NCBI GenBank assembly: GCA_034509425.1
Contig: JAVTVJ010001682.1
Coordinates: forward strand, 416,069-480,068
From: Eopsaltria australis
Taxonomy: Eukaryota > Chordata > Aves > Passeriformes > Petroicidae
DNA: 64,000 nucleotides
Direction: 5' to 3'
A model generated the notes under the pieces. The model was not told the origin of the DNA. It saw only the letters and a program-made list of their open reading frames with translations, and did no database searches. Position 1 is the stretch's first letter, and every line of letters starts with the position of its first letter. The translations under genes and the position numbers were made by a program. Positions 10,101 through 23,500 of this stretch are shown one piece after another.

Positions 10101-11631
10101 GACAGGCATCCTTTAGGGGTGGGTGTCCCTCAGGGTGGGCATCCCTCAGGGTGAGTGTCACCATGGTGGGTGGCCCTTGGGTGGATGTCCTTAGGGCTGG
10201 GCACCCCTCAGGGTGGGGGTCCCTTGGGGCTCAGATTCCTTTGTGGGTGGGAGTCCCCTGGAGAGGGTGTCCTTGTGTCTGGGTGTTCCTTGAGGATGAT
10301 CATCCTTGGGGGTGAGTGTCCCTCAGGGCTGGGTGTCCTTTGGATGGGTGTCCCTCAGGATCAGTGTCCCTGGACTACACATCTTTTGGACATGGGCATC
10401 CTTGGGGGTGGAATGTCCCTTGGGGTGGGTGTCCCTCAGGGTGGGCATCCCTGGGACTGGCATCCCTCGGGGACCAGCTGACAGCCACTCCTTGCAGTGC
10501 TCCTTCCTGCCCAAGTTCTCCATCTACATTGAGACCAAGTACGAGGACAACTGCGGCGACAGTGACAATGTGAGTGTGCACCGCAGCTGGGACCTGGCAA
10601 ACTCATCACTTCACTCGTGGTCTGTGTCACTCACCCTCCCCTCCCTCCCCTCCCCTCCCCAGATCTTCCACAGTGACAAAATCCTGGGCGACCACGAGGT
10701 CTCTTTCCTGGACATTGCCTTTGACGAGATCCCTGAGCGCTACTACCGCAGCCTGGAGGTACCATGGCTGGGGACGAGGGAGCTCCCTGAAGCCACCCCC
10801 TGGTCTCCTGTCCCAGGGGAGGACTCATGACCCTACTCTCCCTGATCCCCCCAGGACCCCCGTTTCTTCAGCTCAGCCAAGACGGGCCGGGGGCCGCTGC
10901 AGGAGGGCTGGCGCCAGCACACCAAGCCCATCATGTGCTCCTACAAACTGGTGAGCGTCAAGTTCGAGGTGTGGGGGCTGCAGACACGGGTGGAGCAGTT
11001 CGTGCACAAGGTGAGGGGGGCCCGAGGGGGCTTGGGGGGCGCTAGGGGGACAGTGACAGGGTGCTGACCCCTGTGGTGTTGCAGGTGATCCGGGACATCC
11101 TGCTGATCGGGCACCGGCAGGCTTTTGCCTGGGTGGACGAGTGGTGCGGTGAGTCTGTGGGGTCACCCTAGCACTGTGGGGAGGGGGGCACACGGTGCCC
11201 ATTGAGGGAGGGGGCTGCAGGTCTAACTGCTGATGCCACTGACCCCACCACAGCTCCTGCTCTTCCTCTGCCTGTGCTGCTGCTTGCACTGCCTGTGCTG
11301 CCTGCTCTGCCTGTGCTGCCTACTCAGCCCTTGCCTGTACCCCTGTACGCTGCCCGCTCCCCTGCACCCCTCGGGGAGGACGGGGAGAGGGGTCCCAGCA
11401 CCTGCCTGCGCTGCCTGCATCCCCATTCCGGCAGGGACACGAGCTGCAGGCGGCTGCCACGTGCGGGCACGGGGACGGGAGCCCCGGGTTTGGTGACAGC
11501 TGGCGGCGGGTGCCCAGCCACCCCGGTGAGCGGCTCTCTGCCTTCCAGACATGTCCCTGGAAGAGGTCCGGGCCTTCGAGACTCAGATGCAAGTGGCCAC
11601 AAACCAAAAGCTGGGGAGCCAGCACCCCTAA
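7122..11631 (+). CDS. PITPNC1-like protein, short isoform with alternative last exon
   Basis: It shares the first eight coding exons with the long isoform, then splices from the donor at 11148 (TGCG|GTGAGT) to 11549-11631. This exon encodes the short ending [20 protein letters not shown], then KLGSQHP and TAA, for 254 residues in total. The acceptor CTCTCTGCCTTCCAG is strong. Human PITPNC1 also has a short splice form of 268 residues whose ending I remember as close to this (TNIKVCNQHS). The short form lacks the tail with the 14-3-3 sites, so regulation by phosphorylation should differ between the isoforms. That both isoforms are expressed is inferred from splice signals and family knowledge. 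Confidence 0.78.
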
Positions 11632-12272
11632 GCCCCTCTGCCTGCTGGGGACGGACACCCCGGACCCCGCCTTGCTGCCTGGGGGTGGGTGCAGTGAGGG
11701 GGGCTTGTGCCCCCCCTGCACCCCGCGGCGGAGGGTCCCCCCTCCCAGCTGCCCTCCCCGCGTGTCCCCCGCCTGCACTGCCTGTCCATCCCTTCCCCTC
11801 TGCTGGCTGGGCTGGTGCTGGAGTTGGGGAGCTGGCTGTGCTGCCCAGCATCCCCTTCCCTGCCCGTCCCCCTGTCCCCAGTCCCTGTCCCCTTCCTGTC
11901 CCCCAGCTCGGTGGGGAGCCGGGGCGCGGGGCACAGGCTGCCCCGGGATGAGGGGTTGCCAGATGCGGCCGTGCCGAGCGGCCCCAAGCCCGGCTGTGCT
12001 CGGCAGGGATGACGATGGAGGAGGTGCGGCGCTACGAGCAGGAGACGCAGGAGGCCACCAACGAGCTCATCGGCCTGGTGGCACCGGCCATCTCGGTCAG
12101 CGAGGTGGGGCAGCCCACGGCCACGCACTCGGCCCCTGCCAGCGCCCCCTCCACCCCCCTCAGCGACGAGGCCCCCGAGTTCCTGGCTCCCCCCAAGACT
12201 CGCCCGCGGAAGAAGTCGGCGCCGGAGACCCTGACACTGCCCGCGCTGCGGGAACGCGCTGGCGCCGAGTGA
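7122..12272 (+). CDS. PITPNC1-like phosphatidylinositol transfer protein, long isoform
   Basis: Soluble lipid carrier of the RdgB-beta class (START-like fold), which in PITPNC1 transfers phosphatidylinositol and phosphatidic acid. Exons: 7122-7169, 8191-8339, 9743-9831, 9997-10004 (8 bases), 10498-10569, 10663-10758, 10855-11010, 11085-11148 and 12007-12272; 315 residues (human PITPNC1 long form is 332). Phases agree at every junction. Family blocks: [76 protein letters not shown] and [16 protein letters not shown]. Thr58, Lys60 and Asn88 match inositol-binding residues known in PITP-alpha. The tail keeps [15 protein letters not shown] and [14 protein letters not shown], the latter a 14-3-3 site in PITPNC1, but the first 14-3-3 site has lost its arginine (ATHSAP). 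It is too diverged from human PITPNC1 to be its direct orthologue, so I call it a paralogue. Confidence 0.9.
7170..8190 (+). other. Intron 1 of the PITPNC1-like gene
   Basis: Mostly GC-rich sequence without recognisable features. An AT-rich island at about 7735-7960 stands out sharply from its surroundings and includes runs such as CAAATATCCTATGTATCC. I cannot assign it to a repeat family. No open frame there resembles a protein. Confidence 0.4.
8892..8901 (+). promoter_or_regulatory. MEF2-type site in an AT-rich island of intron 2
   Basis: TTATTTTTAG matches the MEF2 consensus YTAWWWWTAR. It lies in an AT-rich patch (about 8885-8965) that also holds AAATTTATTTATAATG and AAAATTAATC, within otherwise GC-rich repeat sequence. 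This may be an intronic enhancer, but it is only a motif match. Confidence 0.3.
8990..9670. repeat. Degenerate G-rich minisatellite in PITPNC1-like intron 2
   Basis: Imperfect repeats of CTGGGGAGGTGACAGGGGTC and GGTGCAGATGAGGGTCCTGG with a period of roughly 40-50 bases. The G-rich strand is the sense strand of the gene. Long minus-strand frames across it are spurious. Confidence 0.75.
9997..10004 (+). other. 8-base coding micro-exon of the PITPNC1-like gene
   Basis: The exon AGTACACA is bounded by CCCTGCAG and GTAAGG. It completes the Glu codon begun in the previous exon and adds Tyr-Thr, giving the family-conserved TITEYTCSFLPKF across three exons. Without it the frame would shift, so the conserved sequence itself demonstrates the exon. 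Confidence 0.85.
10060..10490. repeat. Degenerate minisatellite filling PITPNC1-like intron 4
   Basis: Repeats of GGGTGTCCCTCAGGGTGGGC and variants occupy nearly the whole intron after the micro-exon, ending just before the acceptor at 10497. The period is short and irregular (about 18-27 bases). Confidence 0.7.
11240..11345. repeat. Pyrimidine-rich CTGCCTGTGCTGC repeat
   Basis: Short tandem copies of CTGCCTGTGCTGC lie in the intron before the alternative last exons. The leucine/cysteine-rich frame that results is not a protein. Confidence 0.6.
12007..12272 (+). other. Distal alternative last exon (long tail) of the PITPNC1-like gene
   Basis: It begins [20 protein letters not shown], which aligns residue for residue with the proximal last exon at 11549-11631 ([20 protein letters not shown]). 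It enters in the same phase. The acceptor, TGTGCTCGGCAG, has a poor pyrimidine tract compared with the proximal exon's. The two exons look like an ancient tandem exon duplication used mutually exclusively. Confidence 0.8.
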
Positions 12273-12889
12273 CGCCGGCAGTGCCACTCCGTGCGGGACT
12301 GTGCCACCTCGGCCGCCCACCCCGGCCCCACCGACAGGCGCAGAGCCCAGGGAGGGACCCGGACCCACTGTCAGGGCGCTGGCAGCCCTGGGGTGTGCTG
12401 GCCTCCCTGAGCCACTGTGGGTGCCCACACGGGCCAGTGCCACCACTGTCGTGCCAGACCCGTTGGCTGCACCAGGAGGGGACGCCAGGCCAGCGCGGGT
12501 CCCCGGCAGCGTCAGACGATGCCGCAGGAGCTTCTTCCCTCGACGCCATCCGCCCCGGTGTCCACAAGGGCCACCGAGGCTGGCGAACAGTGGGGCGGTG
12601 CCAGCTGGTGCCCACTTGCCGTGGCTGGGCTGGTGGCCGGTGCCAAGCTGGAGCAGTGCCCTGCAGGGTAGGCACCAGCCTGGGGGCACAGTAAGGGTGA
12701 CAGTGACTGCGACAGCCAAGTGCTGGGCTGGGGTCCCCACAGGACACCAAGGGGCTGCACAGCCCCATTCACAGCTGGCCCCGCAGTCAGGGTCCCCTTT
12801 GCTGTCCCTCCAGAGGCCGTGGCTGCTCAAGGGGGGCTGGGGTGGGCTCAGCCCCTCGTTTTCTTTAGGAAAACAAAGGCCTTTTTGGA

Positions 12890-12895
12890 AATAAA
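12890..12895 (+). promoter_or_regulatory. Poly(A) signal AATAAA of the PITPNC1-like gene (distal exon)
   Basis: AATAAA lies 618 bases after the long-isoform stop, in TTGGAAATAAAGCTCG. It is only 34 bases from the opposite-strand signal of MSS51. Confidence 0.75.
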
Positions 12896-12928
12896 GCTCG
12901 AGACACGGCAGCTGGTTGCTGGTAGTGA

Positions 12929-12934
12929 TTTATT
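12929..12934 (-). promoter_or_regulatory. MSS51: Poly(A) signal AATAAA of MSS51
   Basis: TTTATT on the plus strand reads AATAAA on the minus strand, 163 bases beyond the MSS51 stop. The two convergent transcripts must overlap, or nearly overlap, at their 3' ends. Confidence 0.7.
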
Positions 12935-13096
12935 TGGTGCTGTGGAAGGGTGCCATGCCTGTGCTGGGGTGCTGCATCCCCCAGGCCTGCATGTGTGCAG
13001 TGAGGGATGTCTGGATTGCTGATCCCAGGATGGGGAAATGGGGTCCTGGATGGGGCAGCAAGGCTCCGGGGGTCGGGTGGTCAGGGCAGGCAGGAA

Positions 13097-16640
<3,544 letters not shown>

Positions 16641-16689
16641 GCCCCGGCGGGCTCCCGGGAAAGGGCTGCAGGATCCCCCCGGGGTGGGA

Positions 16690-17000
16690 GGGCCTCCAGA
16701 ACTGTCGGTGAGGGGCTCCAGGACCATTCTAGGGCAGGAGAGCCTCCAGGCCCGTGGGTGAGGGGCTGCAGGAGTCCCCGGGTCAGCAGAGCCCCTAGGC
16801 CCGTGGGTGAGGGGCTGTAGGTGCACTCAAGGTCCAGAAGACGCCCGGGACAGTCGGTGAAGGGCTGCAGGACCATTCTGGGGCAGGAGAACCTCCAGGT
16901 CTGTGCGTGTGGGGCTGCTGGAGACCCCCGGGTTGGGAAAACCCTCGGGGCGTCCGTGAGGGACTGCAGGACCACACCAGGGTGAGAGGGACCCCCGAGC
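16690..17000. repeat. 50-base minisatellite upstream of CFAP70
   Basis: Units opening GTGAGGGGCTGCAGG and containing GGCAGGAGAGCCTCCAGG recur at 16708, 16758, 16807, 16857, 16907 and 16956, giving a period of 49-50 bases and about six to seven copies. Confidence 0.85.
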
Positions 17001-17206
17001 CCATCAGTGCTGGCCTGAGGGGGCTGCCAGGCCCTGGGGGTGTGATGTGATCGGGCCGTGGGGTACCTGGGGTGCCCTGAGGGTATCTGGAGGGATTAAT
17101 AAACCCGAGGAGCAGATGGAACTGGGTCCCCATGGCATGTGGGAGCCATGAGGGGATGGGCTGCTGGCCACTGGCCTTTGGCCCATGGGGTCACCCTTAA
17201 ACAGGG

Positions 17207-17214
17207 AATAAAAG
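17207..17214 (+). promoter_or_regulatory. CFAP70: TATA-like element upstream of CFAP70
   Basis: AATAAAAG stands in a local drop in GC content about 300 bases before the CFAP70 ATG. A transcript starting about 30 bases downstream would need an intron before 17512, where a strong acceptor lies. This is weak evidence. Confidence 0.2.
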
Positions 17215-17511
17215 AGAGCCGGAGATGTACCGGGCGTTGGGAGCTGAGAGCAGCCTGGCACAGCAAACATTTCCTGGGAGCTGCAGCTGGGTGAAGCTTA
17301 CAGAGATGGATAATTTTCACATTACATTTTTCCCAGTCCTCCCCCTGCACCTCGTGAGAGATTCGTCACTGCCAAAGCCCTGTGCTTTCAATGGTGTTTT
17401 GACAGCCAAGCCCTGAATAGCACTCGCAACCAGCGCTGCTGTGTCCTGCAGAGGTATCTGGGAGAGGAATGGAGCAGTTTCATGTTTCTTTCCTCATTCT
17501 TTCTCCTGCAG

Positions 17512-17515
17512 AGCC
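17512..17515 (+). promoter_or_regulatory. CFAP70: Splice acceptor directly before the CFAP70 start codon
   Basis: A long pyrimidine tract ending TTTCTCCTGCAG (AG at 17510-17511) precedes AGCC-ATGG. This suggests the coding exon begins at 17512 and the 5' UTR lies mainly in an upstream exon, possibly in the CpG-rich region. Confidence 0.5.
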
Positions 17516-20500
17516 ATGGAGGTCCCTGCGGGGCTGAGTGGTAGGAAGGAGCCCGCTGCTGCAGGTCTTCTCAGTGTGTCACAGCCCATACCAGTACAGA
17601 TCACAGTCGTGAATGCGCAGGACCTGGTAAAGTTCTGAAAATATCTCTACTAATTTAATAAACAAGGCCAGAGCAATTCTGTGCGCACAGGGATCCCCTG
17701 TGGGAGCAGGTGGGGGGTGATAAGTCTAAAGGAAGGAGTGGTGGGAGTATCAGAGGTTCTGCAATGCCACACTGTGGCTTCCTCCTCCCTGCTGGGAAGT
17801 TCACACTGAGGAGAAAGCTTGTGAGGCACATGAATTGGGGAACACACCTCCCTATCAGCAAGCCAGAGATACTGGGGTGAAATGTACCTCTGCCTCCTCT
17901 AACTGTATGGAAACAGCAGGTTTTTTAAGCAGAGCACAGCAAAAATGTGATCAGTGAGACAAATACCTGTGAAAGGACCTCACCTCAGGTGTAAGGCCAG
18001 ATTTTCATCTCAGCTCCAGCTGTTCAAATCATATTGAAAGCAATAGGGTGGCTCTGGTTTAAAAAAGGCAGTGGACCCAGTCCAAGGCTATGAGCTGGTG
18101 CCAATCAAACCACCACTGCTGTGATTTCCATGTGATGCACTGAGCTGTCCTTAAAGTCTTCCAGAGGAGCTGGCATCTGGGAGGGAATGTGGAGGAGAAG
18201 CTCAGCTCCTACTGCAAGCAGAAAAAATGCAAATCCCTGATTCTGCTCCAGCAGCAGACAGAAAAAGCAATTCAAAAGCACCTGCTTGAGGCTTTCACAT
18301 TGTAGTATTGAAGTACCTCTTACACTGATGGATTCAGCAAACAGCAGCTTAGGTGAGGTATGAGGTGAGAGGAGGATAAACAACTCTGGGAAGAAAAGAC
18401 TCATGGATTGATTGCATCTGGAATGTTGCTTTGTGGTTCTGATTGCTCCTCCGTGAGAAAGGGCTATACAAAAGGGAGGGGGGGTTACAAAAGGGCAATA
18501 ATCACAGCAACAATATGAAAAAAAACCCCAGCTGTAGGAATGTGGAATCCACTTCCAGCTATAAGTGTGGAATCTGCGTAATTAGAGGCAACGTAGAGAA
18601 GGATGAGAGAGGAGTCTTGGATAATTAATGGTACAGGGAAAGGTTAATTGGATTCTTCTGTTTAGCCATTCATAGGATGTATGCTCAAGGAGACAGTGAG
18701 AAGGGCTGAAAATTAAAACCAAGTGAAAGAGATCTCTTTTTGTGTAAGAACCAGCATGGAACTAATTACCCCAGTGACAGGGAGAGAGGGAGCTGAGGGT
18801 GGGGTAGGCATCCCTGTGGCTCAGCACTAAGGCAAAGCTCGGTTTGGGTACAATGGTCCTTGTATCCACTTCTCTGTGGATTGAGAACTAAACTGTGTTT
18901 CTGCTGCAGGGAGTCCTTTGGTACCTGCTACCCAGCACTCCCGGCGCTGTGGAGGTGCCTGATGCTGCCCATGTGCTGTGCCCTCACTGTCCCTCTCCAG
19001 CCCTGTTTAAGCCCCTCTCTTTAGACATGTGAAATTCAAAGTAAAATATTAATCTCCTCATTTCTGATTAAAGCGAGTGGTATGAAGGTGGTGTAACAGC
19101 AAATTGCAGAGCTCCCAAAGAGCTTGCTGGAGCCCTTCCTTTGATTTCACAGAATCATGGAATCATTTAGGTTAGAAAATGCTTCTAAGACCATCAAGTC
19201 CAGCCTTTAACCTAGCACTGCCAAGGACACCACTAAAGCATGTTCCCAAGTGCCACATGCACAAGTCTTTTGAACACTTGCAGGGATGGGGACTCTCCCA
19301 CTTCCCTGGGGAACCTGTTCCAGATGCTGACTGCCATTACAGTGAAGAAATTTTCCCTAATATCCAACCTCAACCACCCCTGGCACAACTTGAGGCGCTT
19401 TTCTCTTGTCCATTTCAGGACATTCTGCATTATGTGACATCCACAGGTGTCCTGTGAGCTCATTCCTGGAGCTCAGGAGCTGCTTTCTTAGGAGACAACA
19501 AAGGTCTCAAGCTTCCTTGAAGTACAAAAATATCAGTGGAGCATTTTGGGATTTGTTTTAGATGAGCCTTTCCTGAGGTGAAGCTTCGGCCTCTCCATCT
19601 CCCCTGCCACAGCTCCTGATAATCTTTGGGGCATCACAGCATGGTGAAACAGGAAATTTCCCTCCTAAAGACAGGGAATGATGAGGTCTCAGTGTGACCA
19701 AGCTCTGCTCCTCATCCCCATTCCTGTGGTGGAACAGAGCCCCGCAAGTGAGCCCTGTCCTGGTCACTGACCCGAGCTGCTGCCAGAGGCACTGTGATCC
19801 TGGGATGCTGCCACAGAGCCAGCTGCTCACAGAGCTCTTTTTTTTGACAGAAAGCTCTCAGAAGCAGCGTGTTGGTTACGTTGGTGCGCGTGGAGTACAA
19901 CGGAGCAGTCCTGGGAGAGTCTTCCAAGACTGATGTCCTACCAGATGGGACAGCAGAATACGACTTCAGCACCAGCTTTGAGTGCAGCTCCGATGGGCCC
20001 AACTCCTTGGATGTCCTTGTGCACAAACCATTGCTCTGTAAGTACCTAGTGCCACATCTGCCACCTTGGAGCTGGGTGCTGTTGCTGCAGGAGTCACTGG
20101 TTCAGGAATAGCACTTCAGCAGCACTGGTGGGAGGCTCTCAGAACTTCTTGTCCATCTCTGCCAGCTGAAAGAATCTCCTTTCATGTTGGCCCGTGCTCC
20201 TTTGGCTTTGCTGTGCTTGTCAGCCTTGGGTGGTGAAGGGGAGCATGTGCCAGAGCTGACACAGACCCTCCTCAGTGCCTGACCTGCTGCTCCAAGGAAC
20301 TCTGCCAGCTCCTCTCTTTTTATCTCTCTAGTGACAGTGCTAGAAGTGCAGCCAAAGGAGAAGAAAAAACCAGAGAAAATTGTTCCTCTTGCCCAAGCTG
20401 TGGTGGACCTTCTACCTCTGCTGCAAGGTATAACACTGAGTTTCACAGCACCTCCATGACCACTCCTTGCTCCCTGGTACTTTTTGATCTCTGCTTGTGG

Positions 20501-23500
20501 ACCCCTGACCACAACTTATCTCCTTTGGACAAAGTGACCTTCGTAGCTCTGCAAAATCTGACTTGGGGGGGAGAGAGGGTAGCTCAGCATTCAGAATTAG
20601 GCCATGATTTTGTCTCATGTAAGGTGTCCCTGCCCATGGCAGGGGGCTGGAACAAGATGATCTTTAAGGTCCCTTCCAACCCAAATCATTCCATGACTAT
20701 GATTCTTTGCAGAGGGTCTCACTTCAGGCTGTTCTCATTTCTGGTTCTTCCTAGGAGTGCATTCACTGAAGGTCTTTGCTCCTTTGTATGCAGTGCCTGC
20801 CTCCCCATCAGAGATGCTTCACCCCAAGGCCACGGTATGTGGAATTTGGAACTGTTCCTTCCCTCATTCAGCTCTCTGCTGCTTTTTAATGGGAGGGAGA
20901 ACATGACTCAGCTGCCTGGCTTATCACGGATGTGGTACAGCCCTATATGTTACAGGCTTGGAGGCCTTTCCCACTCCCTCTGACGTCTGTCCCTACTTCC
21001 CTCTGATAGGTGAGGTTGTGCTGGGAAATGTTAATGTGTGCAGCTACCCAATTGATCTGCAAAAAACAATAAAGATGGAAAGCACAGTGCTGAAAACCCC
21101 CAAAAAGGCAACGGCAGGGTCACCTGCCCAGCTTTATTAGCCTTCCTTTCTGCAGATAAAATGTCTGAGTCCATTATTGTACAAACTCTGACTGCCTTTC
21201 CTGCAACGTCCTGATTCATTCAGCAGGTTGCAAAGTACCCAGTGACTAAAACAGGGAGTGAAATATGAGGCTGGGAAAATGTGTCCAATTTTGCTCCTGA
21301 GCCTGCCGGCAGTGAGCACCGGGAGCAAACTGGAGGGGTGGATATCCCATTAGCAGCTCTGTGTTTAAGAGGAGTTCACAGTGGGCAAGGTGGGGGGCAC
21401 TTATTAGGGAGGACAGGTAATAAATGCTGACCAGCTGGTTTTCCCTCACACACCATCCATCCAGGGCTGGGACAGGTAATTAAAGGCTGCACACAGAGCA
21501 TGGAGATAGGGCAGAGGCAGAGCTGTGGCTCTGAATCACCAGGGGAAAAGCATCATTTTCCACCCTTGATGTTCTTCCTCTGTGGCTCCTTTCATGAGAC
21601 CCTGCCTCTTTCTTCACAGCTCATTTTATGAGACCCTTGGGGCATGTGCCATACTTCAGCCAGGCTGTGATTTAAACAAGCAAATACCTCAGCTCAGCCA
21701 AATTGGTCCTGAAATTCCTTTCCTGTGCTGGGCTGTTTTCTTTTACATCAGAGATGAAGCACAAGATAACATTATATGTTCGGGCCTTGGGGTTCTACTT
21801 GCTTCTCCCTAAAAGCAGGCAAGTTATAATTGTCTATTTACTGGCTCAACTTTATCCTTGTCTCACAGGGTGGCCTTGAAGTGACAGTGAGCACCAAAGA
21901 GCTCCTGCTCTCCGCCACCCAGTTCTCAAGTGGGAACCTCCTGAGCATCACGCTGGAGGCAGCTTATTCTGTCCCTGAAGCCTTTTGCACTGAAGCCCAG
22001 CAAAACTGGATGGCTTGCTTGCAAATACCAGCAGCTGGCGAGGTGAGAATGGTCCAGGCACAGTGACAGGGGGTTTGGCTGCGTTTGGGTTGTTCTCCCG
22101 CCCCATGGAACAAGTGTCCAGGCACGTGGGGTGCACAGCTCCCATGCTCGTGCACCAGCAGCCTTTGTTGGAAGGGCTCAGAGTCTCTGTGGCGTGACGT
22201 GTTTCTTTAACACAAACAAAGGTCTGTTTGGAAAGATTTGGATTCAGACTGGCAGGGCTTTTTCCACATGGCTCTTTATTTTTATTCCATTCTTTGTACG
22301 TGTGTGGTGGAGTGCATTTTCCAAGCCAGGCACCCTATACTGTTGCTTTGCTTTGTTATCCCAGCTTGGAGCAGCTGGCTCTTGCTCTTACTCCTGTTAG
22401 AAATGCAAATCCTTTGTTTCTCGTGTGTCTCCAGAAAGAATTGCCATTGCTCTTCAAGACTGGCATCCTGAAGGCTCAGGGTGAAAAAGAACCATTGCCT
22501 CGGCCCAAAAACTGGCCCCTCGGCCTCATCCTGGCCCCTGGTGCTCTGAACATACCTGACTCCTTCATTGTTGGTGGGCCCTATGAGGATGAGGATGGAG
22601 AGCTCACCAAAAGCGAGGTGAGGAAGGACCGGCAAGTTTGGAAGAGAACCAGCAGGGTCTGAGAGACTTGATATGAGAGGGAGGTGGGTGGTCACTGTGA
22701 GTGTCCAGCACAGAGATGATTCCCCTGGGACAGCAGACATGCTGACTCACTGCTGGAGACATCCCAAGGGAGAATGTGGCAGGTCTGGTCCCAGAAAACA
22801 CCCACCCTGAGCTGCTGGGCTGGGAGCTGTGTTATCTCCTGTGAGCCAGGCACTTAACGATGATGGTGTCTGCAGGAGAGGCTGTCGGCCTCTCTGCGGG
22901 GCTGGCCTGGCTGTGGGCACTTGAACACCTCTGTCTGACTCACATTCTCACCTGGGGGCATTTTGAGGATGATGCAGGCTGTGGAGTGTCCTGGCTGTGA
23001 GTGCACACTGTTTCTCACAGGACAGGGAGTTCAGGATCCAGGCTGAGAGCACAAGGAGGATCGTGTGGGACATGGAAAGGCGCTGTTACCTGGATGCTGC
23101 TGCAGAGGCTGTGTAAGGACCTGAGCCACCCACCCCAGAGCACGCTCAGAATGACCTGAGGCAGGGAGCAGCAACATGCAGGTGTTCTTGGACCTCTTAG
23201 GGGTCAAACTGGGGCTCTGCCTCACCTCCCATGGCTGCTGTAGCTCTCTCTTGCCCACAAGCATTCACCTGAGCAAGGAAGCAGCTCTTGAACTGCCTTG
23301 AACTGCCTTGAACTGCTGGCAGCAGCTTTGTCCTGCTGTGCTGGGAGAAGATGAATTGGCTGGAGCTGCTGTCTCCAGGCCACTGAGACAGCCAATGATC
23401 ACTCCTGCTGCCAGCAGCTGGGGCTGGGCACTGGTGCCTCCATGGTTTTAAGAAAAAGGCAGCAGTTATGGTGAGCAGACATAGAGTGGCATCCACAGCT

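Noticed and set aside
8960..10109. Minus-strand frames of 260-270 codons over PITPNC1-like intron 2
   Set aside because: Composition artefacts of the G-rich degenerate minisatellite; they also overlap a well-supported coding exon on the other strand.
11202..12694. Long plus-strand and minus-strand frames around the PITPNC1-like last exons
   Set aside because: GC-rich shadow frames of the alternative last exons. The supported frame is fixed by splice phase and by family sequence.
19179..19457. Frames within CR1 copies (here and at 35285, 37983, 56496)
   Set aside because: These copies are short, 5'-truncated CR1 ends without the reverse transcriptase domain, so they are not coding.
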